NCBI RefSeq assembly: GCF_000226115.1
Contig: NC_016459.1
Coordinates: 4,160,501-4,224,500 of the forward strand
Direction: 5' to 3'
Length of the DNA: 64,000 bases
From: Thermothielavioides terrestris NRRL 8126
Lineage: Eukaryota; Ascomycota; Sordariomycetes; Sordariales; Chaetomiaceae
The notes beneath the pieces were generated by a model. The model was not told the origin of the DNA and made no database searches. It saw only the letters and a program-made list of their open reading frames with translations. The position numbers and the translations under genes are program-made. Shown here in pieces: positions 45,222 to 56,058 of this stretch (within the stretch, counting starts at the first letter, position 1; each line of letters starts with the position of its first letter).

Positions 45222-46193
45222 TTACCACGGAGCGTTGGTCCCGTCATACACGTTTCCCTCGCGGGGATGCTCCCAGCCTTTGACGAAGACCTTGGGCATC
45301 TGCCCGTTGTACTCCTGTCCCTCCTTAAAGATGATGTCCAACGAAGCCTGGGCCCCTTGCTCTGGGGTCAAATCCGCCATGTCACCGCCGCCCAAGTCGG
45401 TTTTCATCCACTAATTGATGAGGCACCAGACATTAGCATCGAAGTTAAATCATCGACCGAACGAGGGTGGTGGTACATACGCCGGGGCAAAGTGCGATGA
45501 ACGAAAACCCTTCCTTTTCATATTCCAGAGCGTATTGGACGGTAAGGGCGTTCATGGCTGCCTTCGAGATCTTGTAAGGGGGGCTGGGGAGGGCAGCGGC
45601 GGCGCGAGCAAGGGTAATAGAGCCCATTGTGGTCGAGCTTAACGTTGGGGTTAGCGCTGAAAAGCGACCGGGATTGGGGGGGTGTCCTGAGCTGGCACAG
45701 CCTTCCACTTACATGTTGGCAACTTTCTTTAGGGTGCCCTTCTGCAGAAGCGGGAGGAATTCGCGAGTGACCCAGTGGACTCCCATAACGTTGATGGTAA
45801 AACTCTCTTCAAGGTTGTCCCTGAGACAGCGGTTTAGCACAGCGGTTTGTTCACTAGCGTCCTTGTTGGATGAGAGAAGAAGGGAACTTACATCGACTTA
45901 ACTCCTCCGAAAGAATACTGGCAGACGCCGGCATTGTTGATCAAGATGTCCAGCCCTTTGCCTCCAAGGTTTCCTTCGACCTCGGCGGCAGCTTTCTTGA
46001 TTGACTCTTGGTTAGTGACGTCGAGCTTGACAACGACGACCCGATCGGGCGACTGCTGGGCGAGTTCATTCAGGGCCGGGGAATTTCCACGAGCCGTAGC
46101 AAAGACTCGACTGATATTTTGGCGAGAAGCGAGCTCACGGGCAAGCGCGAGCCCAAAGCCGCGGGAGGCGCCGGTGATGAGGACAGAAATCAT
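45222..46193 (-). CDS. Short-chain dehydrogenase/reductase (sniffer/C-factor-like)
   Basis: Four exons: 46193-45892, 45820-45713, 45637-45481 and 45410-45222. Three introns of 71, 75 and 70 nt, the second with a GCTAAC branch point, give a 251-residue protein of classical SDR length. Motifs: TGASRGFG (cofactor binding, residues 7-14), LDVTNQES, NNAGV, an ISTTMGSI active-site serine region rebuilt at a splice junction, and Y-K-I-S-K (catalytic Tyr and Lys). The ending WMKTDLGGG...TPEQGAQASLDII is characteristic of the sniffer/C-factor branch, which reduces carbonyl compounds with NADPH. The substrate is unknown. Its 3' end faces that of the PAL gene only 108 bases away, so the transcripts may overlap. 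A TATA-like GTATAACA on the minus strand lies near 46321-46330. Confidence 0.92.
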
Positions 46194-48449
46194 TTTGATA
46201 GTGATACTCTATGACGGATAACGATGTGGAGCGGCCTGCTTGTCTGATAGAAGAAGAGGGCAAAGTGGGAGGGCAAAGTGGTGATGAGAGGAGTTGGACA
46301 ATCCCAATGCCTCGGTCCCTTTGTTATACCCTGAGCCAGTTGCTTGAGCCTGTCAATGTTGTCTTCATCCCCATGCCTACAACTCAGATAATTTGTCAGC
46401 TATCTCAAGCCGCCTACCCTTAGGCAACCGTGTCCGCCCAATTCATCGACACTGCGTCGATTTGTCAGCCGGAATTCTTGGCCAGACTCAATAGATCAGG
46501 CGGCATGGTCGATGGTTTTGGCAAATCGCATGTAACCGATTATGATGGTTCAAATCCTTTAACCTGCCCAGCCGCACCGGTCCCCCGCTCGGCAACCTTG
46601 CTCGAGGACTCTTACATAGAATGATTTATGCAGCGAACATTGGGGTCCAAAAAGTCATGTGCCACATTCAGCTGTACCGAGCCACCTTCTGCCTGATCTG
46701 GCCGCCCACTACGTATCCCTTCTATCCTTCATTACGCGCTACTCTTCTTTATTCTCTCTAAAACAATAACCTAGGATAGTTGGGCTGTCGAGAACCTTTT
46801 AAAAGGAGCTTACAGAGGCCTACGGAACTGGATCTTAAGCCTTTACGTTGTTAAGCATACTAGAGGTTCTAATGATGTTAGCCTAGACTAGGTTCTACTG
46901 CTCTACTATTGACTCGAATCTAAGCATTTAAAATGATCACTATTAACCATCCTAATAGCTTTGGAAATCTATTTAAATTGGCTACTAAGACAAGCTAGTA
47001 ACCTAAGCTCGATGAGTAGGCTACTCAGTACTTTCTGTATTACATAGAAAATGTTACCTAGATGGCTATAGCTATACAAAGCACTTGGAAACAGGTGCCT
47101 ATTGAGTTGCTTTAAGAGCTCGTGCAAAGGAAACCGAAACGGATAGATGTATTGTGCTCTACAAAGGGTGGGCCGATCAAGTATTGACAGTTGAGCTAGC
47201 ATTGTTCGTAAGAAGTTGTCAAGTTGTAGTGTGGCGAGTAATGCGAAGATGATGGTGGGTAGTTTTGCAGGACTGTGGCGCATGACTTTTCGGACCCCAT
47301 CACGTTTTGGGACCCCATCTTACAGGAGGTCCGTTGACAGCCTTACTGTGATAGTCCGGTCCGAGACGGCTGACCACTCCTCATCCCCCAAATCGTTTGG
47401 ACCGTGACCGTAGTCATTGATACCTGTCGCTTTCCCCATAACGGGAAACCGGCCTTAGCCGAGGAGACAGGTAGGAGCGGAAGATCAGAAGCTTACCGCC
47501 CGCCACCCACAACATGATTCCTGCAGAGTGCGAAGTTTGGTGGTCACCTCTGTCTGCCGAACGATGTCTATGCGCTCTCCCCTTAGCTTATTATTCAATG
47601 TCATAGCTTCAAAAGGTCGTGCGAATTATCCGTTCACATACCGCGCACGTTGACGGCCAGATAAGTCAAAAACGCCAGGTTCTCAACGAGACAAGTCGTG
47701 AGCAGTTCCTTGTTGGTCAGCCCGTCGTCCTTCTTCGCCATGGCCTTCGCCACGGCTCGAACCTCGCTGAGGGACTTAGGGGCGAGGTTTAGAGCCAAGC
47801 AACAAACCTTAACGTCTGCAAGGCAGGATTTCTTTTCTTTTCTTTTTCTTTTCTTTCAATCAGGTACTGACAATGGGTTTGCTATATTTTCAGTGACGAC
47901 TCGGCAATTGGGCACGGGGTCGCTGGGTATAGTCCAGCTTGGGCCAGCGCAAATACCAGGTTGCTTAAGTGTTTTCTGTTCTTTACACATTTGACACTGC
48001 TGACCCAGCCGCCGGTAGTGGCCACCGAACGTAAGCGCCGATAGGCCCTCATGGCGGCCTTTGCTCAAAATGATCGCTACCTCGGCTGGCTATCTCGAGG
48101 AAATCTTTTTTGTTTACCTGAGAGAGAGGAGTGGCAGATGCAACTTGACTAGGGTTAGGGTTCAGTGTTCATGGCGACCGTGTTCGGTCATCAGCGAATC
48201 AGCAAGCCAACCAGCGATGCACAGCGTCAACGGCTCGCGTTTCCGCCAACCAATGCACGAGTCTCATGAGCAGCCAGGTCGACAGTGACCCCTCCCTCTC
48301 ACCAGCTCATGCTCCGAGTTTGAAGCCGATATCGTGTTTCTGGCGTGGTTCTCGATTTTCATTGTTGGAACAAACATCCCCCCAAAGTTCATCCCTACAA
48401 CAGCAGCAAGGAAGCAGCATTACCGTTAGCATTGAGGCTGCCCAACATC
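46194..48449. other. Long gene-poor region with an AT-rich block
   Basis: About 2.3 kb. The block 46700-47230 is markedly AT- and TA-rich with dense stops on most frames, as in old repeat-induced-point-mutated DNA, but no transposon motif could be read. One minus-strand frame (46969-47283, 104 codons) is open yet unrecognised. The right end should hold the promoter of the calmodulin-like gene. Confidence 0.4.
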
Positions 48450-49332
48450 ATGGTCAGCACAGTGAAGCCCAGCAGCAGATGGCACGTGCCGGACTAGGTG
48501 GTTGCTGACTGGCGCCGCGCTGCGGACTCCAGGCGTTCAAGGACTCCAAGCCAAGCTCGCACGGCTTGTCTGCGGACCAGATCGACCAGTATAGGCAAGC
48601 GTTCGAGATGTTTGTGCGTCAACCTGCCTTCTTTAAGTCCTCTAAGTCCTCCCTCGGGTCACGCGACCAGGAACCGGCGCAGGGCCCGGCAAAGCGACAG
48701 AGCTAACCCGCCTGGCTGTGGCTGTGCACTGAATGATGCAGGACAAGGATAAAACTGGTGGGTTACCGTTACCGTCGGGTTACCGCCTGCTCGGGATCGT
48801 GCCCGGCGAGGTTACTAACATGCGCCACGCCAGGCGACATCACTGCCGACGAGCTCGGCCAGGTCATGAAGGAGCTCGGCCTGAACCCAAGCGATCAGGA
48901 GCTGCAAGACCTCGTCGACGAAGCCGACCTCAACAAGGATGGCGTCATTTCGTTCGAGGGTGTGTCTCGCCCACTCAACGTGCCTCAACTGGCACAATGC
49001 TGGCAATGAATGACTAACGGAGATGACTAGAGTTCCTCACGCTCATGTCCCAGTCCGTCCGCGAGGTGGACACGGAGCAGGAACTCCTCAACGCCTTCCG
49101 CGTCTTTGACAAGGACGGCAGCGGCACCATCTCGAGCGACGAGCTGCGCAACGTGCTCAAGTCCCTCGGCGAGAACCTGACCGACCAGGAGCTGGACGAG
49201 ATGCTCCAGCTCGCCGACCGCAACGGCGATGGTCAGATTGACTGTGAGCCTGCCCGAGCCTCGCTTATTTGTGTCCTGCATGACTAATCAGCGCATTGCG
49301 AAGACCATGAGTTTGTTAGCATCATGAAATGA
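48450..49332 (+). CDS. Calmodulin-like four-EF-hand protein
   Basis: Exons read as 48450-48452 (ATG only), 48533-48613, 48742-48757 (16 nt), 48834-48959, 49031-49243 and 49304-49332, giving 155 residues. All four EF-hand loops are canonical: [36 protein letters not shown] and [12 protein letters not shown]; the C-terminus is FVSIMK. The 16-nt exon carries the first half of loop 1, and the frame is kept through every junction, with CTAAC/CTAAT branch points before exons 4, 5 and 6. The protein is calmodulin-sized but too divergent to be the single conserved calmodulin, so a calmodulin-like sensor is the better name; partners are unknown. The weakest part is the start: an ATG directly followed by an intron with a GTCAGC donor is proposed because calmodulin genes often have this arrangement and no in-frame ATG exists in exon 2. 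Confidence 0.85.
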
Positions 49333-50212
49333 GTTCTTGCCAAATCCAGTGGCACGCGGGCGAAACAGCGAGAGGCAGAAAGAACCAGAGATAGCAGCAG
49401 CGTTGCAGAATTGCCCATTTTGAGTTTTGTATGTATGGCTAAGCGACCAAACCGAATTGGACTTTCCTTCACCGTACGCCCTGGCACAATTTCAACAACA
49501 TGGTAGTTGAAGTTGCGAATCCCGCCGAGATCCTCATCCTATCTGTTCCGTTAGTCGCGCTGTTGCCCTCGGCAACCACGCTCCCATCCCCGGCGAACAC
49601 CTGCTTCATCTGCTCCCTCCCATTTCAACGTTCACCTCATACATGTCCAATCCCGGCGACCACATGCTGGCTTGTTCGAGTAATGGAACACATAGGTACC
49701 CAGGACATCCCAAATCTCGAATCGTGCTGTTCAACCTGCGCTCACTTCCCGCCCAGCTAATCTCTAAGGCGTATAATCAGAAACAGGCGATACTCAGAGT
49801 CCAAATTGTAAAGCATGCTCATTTTTCGAAGCCCGCTCTTCACTTACTAAGTACCTTGGCGATGCTGTCGATGGGCTCTTGGAGCTGGGACAGGCGTAGG
49901 CGCCAACGGTTGCCTCGAGAGCCCCTGAAATTCAGTCTAACAAGGTGGTTACTCTTCAGCCACCCTGCTAAACAGCTGCCCAGGAAAACGGCAAGCAAGC
50001 AAATCGGAACGCTTTTTGCAAGCGCGGATGGTTCAGGCTCAGCACTATCAACTCGTGTTGCATGTGCACATTGGGGGACGTGCGCCGGGGGGGGGGGGGG
50101 GGGGGAAGAGGAGGACGAATCCTCTTGCATAGTGGACTTGCAGGCAATACGGATATCAGAGGGTTCATTATCCAGGGACACTCGCCATCCATTCTATGCT
50201 ATGGATTGGCAT
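49333..50212. other. Convergent intergenic region with a G19 homopolymer
   Basis: About 880 bases between convergent genes. A run of 19 G lies at 50087-50105. A 343-codon plus-strand frame begins here but continues antisense into the TFIP11-like gene and is a shadow. Confidence 0.5.
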
Positions 50213-53140
50213 CTAAGAAACCAGCTCGATCAGCAACCCCCAATCATCCTCGTTCTCCCGTCTGATCTCAATCGGCTTCCGATCCTTGACCTGAGCAAAC
50301 AAGCTGTTCCTCTTGAAGTAAACGAGAACCCCGCGCTTGCTCTCCGGCCCGGAAATCCTGTACAGCGGGCCCTCGGCATGCACCTTGTTCCGCTCGGGCA
50401 TGAACTGCAGGTCATGGTGCTGGCACCACTCCTCCATAACCTGCCGGAAGGAGACCTCCTCTGGCCTCCTCCCGGCCGCCTCCGGCTGCACCCCTCTCTT
50501 CTCCTTTTCCTTGTCCCTCTGCTTCTCTCTTTCTTCTTCTTCGGATCTAGCCTCCCTCCAGGTCTTCAGCGCCGGCCCCCTCTCCGGCGGGCGCAGCTCC
50601 TCCCTCGCGCGCTCGCCCAGGTCGAGCGCCCGCTCGATCATGGCGGAGCCCTTCTCGAACTCAGCCGCGATTGAGGGCAGGGCGCGGATGGCCTCGGGGA
50701 ACACGTCGTCCTGCCACCACTGGAACCACTGGCCGATCTCGTCGTAGTTGGCCTCGTCGAGCAGCAGCCAGCGGTACAGCGCGTCGTGCCAGGCGGGGAA
50801 CACCTCGGCGACGAGCACCTCGCCGAGCACGCGCGGGTTCAGCACGTCGAGCCACTCGAACAGCTTGTCCAGCGCGTCGAGGTAGGGCGCCTGGTCCTGC
50901 GGGTCGACGCGGAAGTGCGCGCGCAGGTGGCGCGCCATGGCCGGCAGCACGTGGTTCATGACCAGCGGCGTCCACGTGTCGCGGGCGTGGGCGTGGTCGT
51001 GGCCGGCGGAGACCGGGGGGCGGAGGACGTCCTTCCACTGCTTCAGGCCGGGGATGGCGCCGCGGTTGAAGTCCCAGGCGTCGATGAGCTGGCGGAACTT
51101 GCGGCGGACGTCGGCGACCAGGCCGTTGGGGCTCTTGGGGTCGAGCTGGGACGGCGGGAGATAGGGCAGCCAGGGGAAGATCCAGCGGTGCGGGAGGCTG
51201 TGGGTATGCTTCTTGGGCTGCCATTTCTGCAGCGCCTCGTCGAGCTTGCGGATAATGTCCTGCAGCAGCTGGGTGCGCACGAAAGCGGGGAGGAGGGTGT
51301 CCCAGGCGTCGAAGACGGCGATGAGCTGGTCGGAGTCGCGAACGTTCCATTCGCGCACCGCGGCTGTCAGGGTTCGAAGCCAGAGCTCGTACATCATGGT
51401 CTCGTAGGGTGAAGCAGTCGGTCGGCGGAACGTCTTCTTGGCTTTTTGATCCAGGCCAAGGAGTGCGCGGATAGAGTTGAGACCGTCCACGAAGCCAGGT
51501 CTGGGCTCTTCAAGCGGCTCCCAAAGCTGGCGGTACTGGTTGAATAAGGGGTGGATTGCGGCAACCGCTAAGGAGGCGAGCTCCTCCTTGATCTGGGGCA
51601 GCATGGAATCTGAGAGGGACGCGTTGGCATCGCCGAGGCCAGATATGACCCGGTTTAAGCGGTAATTCAAATCCGCTTTTCTGTCCGGCTCGCCGCTCTC
51701 GATGGGCTGGGACGCTGCTTCGCATGCCGCTGTCACGGATCGGTTTCCTTGTAAGCTGGCTGAGAGCTCCCCCAACTCCTGCTTCTCTTGCTCGAGCTGC
51801 AGGTCGAGATAGGCTTTCCGCTCCTGCAGGCTCTTCCACTCTTCGAGAATGGCCATGAAGTCGCTCTGGGCACGCTTGACAAGTTTCCGAGTTTCGGCAG
51901 CTTCGGCGGATTCTGCAGGTGCCGCGCCTGCTGTTGGGGTCATTAGCCCGGACGACGAGGTGAGCAGCTTCTTCCCGGGGCCGGTCATGTCCAGAATCGG
52001 CGTGAACGCGTCAGGGATCTCCAGGCCCGGCGCTGCCTTCTTGATCTCGTCCATGGTAAGGTATCTGGGCTTTTGTCGCCGCGGAGTGCTGGCTCCGCTT
52101 ACCGCACCGCTGCTGACACCGCCCGCGAGAGCCTTCTTTCGGCGAGCAGCCTTCTTCTTTTTCTCCTCTTCCTCCGAGTCGATGACCTCTTCACCGCGCA
52201 GCCGGGCCTGCCGCTTCTCCTCTTGCCGCTCCGACTCGGTCTTCTCCTTGACCGCGCCCAAGCCCACACCTTGTGGCCGCAGGTTTGCCTCGATGATAAC
52301 GTTGCGCCCTTGGCCTTCCTTGCCGAGGCCTTTGCCCTCGACGTAGCCCATCTTGGCCATGATGCGAGCGCCGAACGACTTGGAGTTGATCTTTGTTTTG
52401 CCGTCTCTTCCTTGCGCGAAAGCACTCGGCAGGGCGGCACGGGGCGTATCCGGTTCGTCGTCCTGGACCAGGAGCGTCGGCCCTCGCGCCGACGTGGGCG
52501 TGAAGCCATTGCCGAGCGGGTTGGCGCTGTCGAACTTCGACTTGACGAACGGTTTTAAGAGCGGAGCAGCACGTTTCGGTCGCGGGTCTTGCTGCGTGGG
52601 AGGCGTCCAGCCCAGGCCCTGGGTGCTGGCAGCGGCAGTAGCAGCGGCAGAAGCGCCCCGGAAGCCAAGCCCCACACTACGCATCTCTTCGTCTTCGTCT
52701 TCGGGTTCGTCACCCTCGGCCTCGGCGTCGGCCTCGGGCGGCACGGCGCCGGGATTGTCATCGTCGTATTCATTGTCCTCCTTTTCACCATCCTCCGCTT
52801 CCCCGTCTTCCTCCTCCTCGTCGGAATCCGCGCTGGGTTTGCCTGACGGCACGAAGCGGACGCCCTTGCTGCGGAGCGTCTTGTGCTTCCACCTTCGGCT
52901 CGGGCCCTCGTCCTCGCTGTCGGACCCAAAGATTCCCAAAGCGGCGCTTTCTTTGGCATCGCGACCAGTCCGCCGCCGCTTGCGCGGGTTGTAGTCGGCG
53001 AACTCGTCGTCGTGGGGGTTGCGCGAGGGCATCAGATACTCGTCTTCCTCGTCGGCTTCGGATTCCGACGACGAGTAATCTGCCGCGCTCGCCTTGTTCA
53101 GGCGAGCGGGATCGAACCGCATATCGTCCAGGCGCGCCAT
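50213..53140 (-). CDS. TFIP11/Ntr1(Spp382)-like G-patch spliceosome-disassembly factor
   Basis: A single exon of 975 residues. The N-terminus (MARLDDMRFDPARL...SSSESEADEEDEYLMPSRNPHDDEFADYNPRKRRR) is the TIP-N region, acidic then basic. A G-patch follows at about 253-300: SFGARIMAKMGYVEGKGLGKEGQG with the expected glycine spacing. After a Lys/Arg-rich segment, the GCFC-type helical domain fills about 420-830, and the C-terminus contains the conserved VMEEWCQHHDLQFMPERNK block. Known role: the G-patch activates the DEAH helicase Prp43 (DHX15) to take apart the post-splicing intron-lariat spliceosome. Length and order match fungal and animal TFIP11/STIP. The long unbroken frame agrees with one intronless coding sequence. 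Confidence 0.94.
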   Translation of the reverse strand: MARLDDMRFDPARLNKASAADYSSSESEADEEDEYLMPSRNPHDDEFADYNPRKRRRTGRDAKESAALGIFGSDSEDEGPSRRWKHKTLRSKGVRFVPSGKPSADSDEEEEDGEAEDGEKEDNEYDDDNPGAVPPEADAEAEGDEPEDEDEEMRSVGLGFRGASAAATAAASTQGLGWTPPTQQDPRPKRAAPLLKPFVKSKFDSANPLGNGFTPTSARGPTLLVQDDEPDTPRAALPSAFAQGRDGKTKINSKSFGARIMAKMGYVEGKGLGKEGQGRNVIIEANLRPQGVGLGAVKEKTESERQEEKRQARLRGEEVIDSEEEEKKKKAARRKKALAGGVSSGAVSGASTPRRQKPRYLTMDEIKKAAPGLEIPDAFTPILDMTGPGKKLLTSSSGLMTPTAGAAPAESAEAAETRKLVKRAQSDFMAILEEWKSLQERKAYLDLQLEQEKQELGELSASLQGNRSVTAACEAASQPIESGEPDRKADLNYRLNRVISGLGDANASLSDSMLPQIKEELASLAVAAIHPLFNQYRQLWEPLEEPRPGFVDGLNSIRALLGLDQKAKKTFRRPTASPYETMMYELWLRTLTAAVREWNVRDSDQLIAVFDAWDTLLPAFVRTQLLQDIIRKLDEALQKWQPKKHTHSLPHRWIFPWLPYLPPSQLDPKSPNGLVADVRRKFRQLIDAWDFNRGAIPGLKQWKDVLRPPVSAGHDHAHARDTWTPLVMNHVLPAMARHLRAHFRVDPQDQAPYLDALDKLFEWLDVLNPRVLGEVLVAEVFPAWHDALYRWLLLDEANYDEIGQWFQWWQDDVFPEAIRALPSIAAEFEKGSAMIERALDLGERAREELRPPERGPALKTWREARSEEEEREKQRDKEKEKRGVQPEAAGRRPEEVSFRQVMEEWCQHHDLQFMPERNKVHAEGPLYRISGPESKRGVLVYFKRNSLFAQVKDRKPIEIRRENEDDWGLLIELVS

Positions 53141-54960
53141 GGCGCTTTGCGATGCACAGCAAAGGTTGGCGGTGGTTTGATGGGTTTGCTGGAAGCTTTG
53201 AAGGCAGCAGGCTCGGTGGCGTCAAAAGCCCGGCAACTGCCGTCGCTCTGAAACTGGCCCCACTACGGCGGTCTTCTGGCTACGATTACCGAGTACATTG
53301 GTACTTTACATCTACCCCTCCCGTGCTCTATGCAATGCCACTTTCTTGCATCTCACGTTAAACGGCTAACGTTAGTTACCTCCAAAGCGCAGTATGTAGC
53401 GTACCCGTACAGTAATGTGCACAAATAACGAAGTCAACTCTCCCTGTAAATGCATACGAGCTGCCCAAGTTCACACTTTGCGAACTTACACTGGTACTTA
53501 GCAAACCGACAGGACCTCACTGATGGCGCCAAATTTCACAATAGGCGCTATATCTCTCCCTCGATTTGCGAGCCATCTTAGGCACAGGTTCTTTCGCCTC
53601 TGCGGGCCGCTTGACGCCGTGCCCGTCCCCAGTCGTTCACTGACTCCCTCGACCGCCAACCCCCGTCCTTGTCGCCGCCTGTCGTTGAATCAAGCATGTC
53701 GCTCTTCACGCGACACAAGAAATGAAACGTGGGACATGGACCGAGGACGCCTCGTAAACGCTGAGCATTATAGTCACTAGGCTTGCGGTCCGTTTGATGC
53801 CCCCTTGGACGCTGGCAACGGTGCGCTAGCCGGGAACGGGTATCAGACTTGCTTTTCCTGGCTCGTAGAGCTTCCCTACCTAAGTGTGGCTCTGGTGAGG
53901 AGAAGGTATTTCTACGAGGATGAGAAAAAGGACTACTGACTAAGGCTCTACAAACCTGTTGAAGGGTCGCGCCACGTTGATCTGAGGTCCACCGATATCT
54001 CGATCTTTAGCGTAATTAGGAGACCACAGATGGTAGGAGAGCCAGTGGCTCATAGACGCAGCAGGGAGGCCACCGGCAGTGCCAAACAACGCAGTACTTT
54101 CCAGGCACACCGAAGCAGAAGATAAGTGCAATGTACCCACATACCATAGCGCGCCATGGGGTGGTGGCAAAACGATCTTACATCCGTTCTCTAGCAGGGA
54201 TTGCAATACATAGCCGGCAAGTCATCTTGAATTTTTGAAACCATCACAACGAAAGTTACCTAGTCAAATCTCCTTTCCTCTCAGAGTACAATATAGCTTA
54301 AGGGACGTACTCTAACGTAAACGAATATCTTCTACTAAGGGGATTATTTTCAAGAGGAAATATTTTAGGTAGGTAGTGAGTTTAGGAAGGAGTGACTGGT
54401 AGGCGTTTGTCTTGAAGGTGAAAAATTTCGGTCTGGAGGACCCTCTGAGACCTAGAAAATGGGAGTCATGACCATTTTAGCACCACCCTATGGCGCGCTA
54501 AGGTAGTTAATGGTGATATTTCTATATATATTGTTGAAACCATCCCCCACGCTAGCGAGAGATGTGACCGCAGATCGGGAACCCCTTAAGCCACAGAGCC
54601 ACTTCGCTCCCTCTGGAACAGCACTCGTCCAATTCCAGACGCCAGACCTTCCAATCAACTTCGGCAACACTTTTCCCGCAGATTGCTTGCAGGATTCCCC
54701 GGCAGCCCAGTCCCTGGCCCTCCAGGCCCGGCCTGGTCGACCTTACCACCGACTGTGCCGGATACGACCCGCTCAAGTCCGTCATCTTTCCAAACAACGG
54801 GGCCAAACCCACGATTGACAAGAAGCATTGGTTTCACAACAAACATTGGGTCGATCCGAGACGAAGGAGACGATGGACACCACCTTTGCGCCCACAGACT
54901 GGGAGCTCACGACTCCCCCTGAACGGTCCGCCGCGCTCATTGAGGCCCGCCAGCCGGCCT
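53141..54960. other. Intergenic region, partly AT-rich
   Basis: About 1.8 kb. The stretch 54190-54400 is AT-rich. The left end is the promoter of the TFIP11-like gene. No supported gene; the short frames on both strands lack recognisable features. Confidence 0.4.
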
Positions 54961-56058
54961 TCACGGGGCGGCTTCCCCCGCAGCTCTCAGCGCAAAATAC
55001 TGACCAAGCGCGTCCCGCACCGCGTCGTCCAGGGGCGATAACTTGAAGCCCAGGGCGGCCTCGGCGTCGCCGGTGTCGAAGGGCACCTGGACGGTCCGGA
55101 CGCGGCCGCCGGCGACGAAGAAGCCCGACGCGAAGCGGTCCGGGAACAGGCGCTGCGCCACGCCGACCAGGTCCTGCCACACCACCGGCCGCGCCAGAAT
55201 ATAACCCCTGCCGCCGGGCACCTGCGGGTGCAGCGCCGCGACATGGGCGCGCGCGATGTCGCGCACGTCAACCGCCGCGCCGATGGTGGGCGGGATGCTG
55301 CTGCTGCCGCTGCCCGCGCCGCCGAGCAGGAGGCCGAAGAGCAGCGAGTTGGCCCCGCCGCGCATGACCTCGGGTGCGCGGGTGGCGCCGGCGGCCGGCC
55401 CCAGCGCGACGCCCGGGTGCAGGTGCACGACGTCGAAGGCCGGCGGGCGCGGGCGGCAGCCGTGCGCCAGCCAGGCCTCCGTCTCCAGCAGCGCCGACAC
55501 CTGGGACTGCGCGTAGGCCGCGAGGTCGGACGGCCAGGGGGCGCGCGTGGGCGGCGTCTCGGGCGCGCGGTCCCGTGCGGTCACCGGCTCGGTGGGCGGT
55601 TCTTCCTCGCCCTGCAGCTGGGCGAGCGGGGCGAGCGCGAAGATGGAGCTGGTGATGACGACGCGCCGGACGGTGCCCGCCTTGGCCGCGGCGTCGAGGA
55701 TGTTCAGGGTTCCCGCGACGGCGGGCTCGTAGAAGTGGCGGACCTGCTCCTCGGGCGGGACGACGCTCTTGCCCCCGCCGGCGGCGCGGGGCGACGCGGT
55801 GTGGACGACGTGGGTGGCGCCTGCCATGGCGTCGTCCAGCGCCCCGGCCGCGGTAATGGACGGGATTACCGCGAAGGAGAGCCGTGGCCCGGGTTTCAGC
55901 TCTTGGATTGATGCTCGTGCGAGCACCGACTGGATTTGCCCTTCCGCACGGACGATGGCTCGGACGTGGTATCCGGCCTGGAGGAGGAAGACTAGCGTGG
56001 ACGAGCCGACAAAACCGGTGGCGCCGGTGAGGACGACGAGATTGTTGGTGAGCGTCAT
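54961..56058 (-). CDS. NAD-dependent epimerase / dihydroflavonol-reductase-like protein with atypical active site
   Basis: A single exon of 365 residues starting MTLTNNLVVLTG; an earlier in-frame ATG at 56148 adds 30 unrelated-looking residues and was not used. The glycine motif is TGATGFVGS (residues 11-19), followed by AIVRAEGQ, ATHVVHTASP, and a VVITSSIFAL serine strand. Normally an extended SDR then has Tyr-x-x-x-Lys; here the place reads AYAQSQVSALLETEAWL, with glutamine where lysine should be. Downstream features are normal: HLHPGVALGP, GAAVDVRDIARAHVAAL and YILARPVVWQDL. The fold and cofactor site are clear; catalysis in the usual way is doubtful. Relatives act in methylglyoxal, ketone or flavonoid-type reductions. 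Codon bias matches neighbours and the frame is intact, so it does not look like a pseudogene. Confidence 0.87.
   Translation of the reverse strand: MTLTNNLVVLTGATGFVGSSTLVFLLQAGYHVRAIVRAEGQIQSVLARASIQELKPGPRLSFAVIPSITAAGALDDAMAGATHVVHTASPRAAGGGKSVVPPEEQVRHFYEPAVAGTLNILDAAAKAGTVRRVVITSSIFALAPLAQLQGEEEPPTEPVTARDRAPETPPTRAPWPSDLAAYAQSQVSALLETEAWLAHGCRPRPPAFDVVHLHPGVALGPAAGATRAPEVMRGGANSLLFGLLLGGAGSGSSSIPPTIGAAVDVRDIARAHVAALHPQVPGGRGYILARPVVWQDLVGVAQRLFPDRFASGFFVAGGRVRTVQVPFDTGDAEAALGFKLSPLDDAVRDALGQYFALRAAGEAAP

Noticed and set aside
38642..46193. A complete DHN-melanin or phenylpropanoid gene cluster
   Set aside because: Only single enzymes of each pathway are present. No polyketide synthase, scytalone dehydratase, laccase, P450 or regulator lies in the window.
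46500..46580. Possible third tRNA (a GGTTCAAATCC T-loop-like sequence)
   Set aside because: No matching T stem, acceptor or D arm could be drawn around it.
49643..50674. 343-codon plus-strand frame near the calmodulin-like gene
   Set aside because: Its second half is antisense to the well-supported TFIP11-like protein, and the first half shows no coding features.
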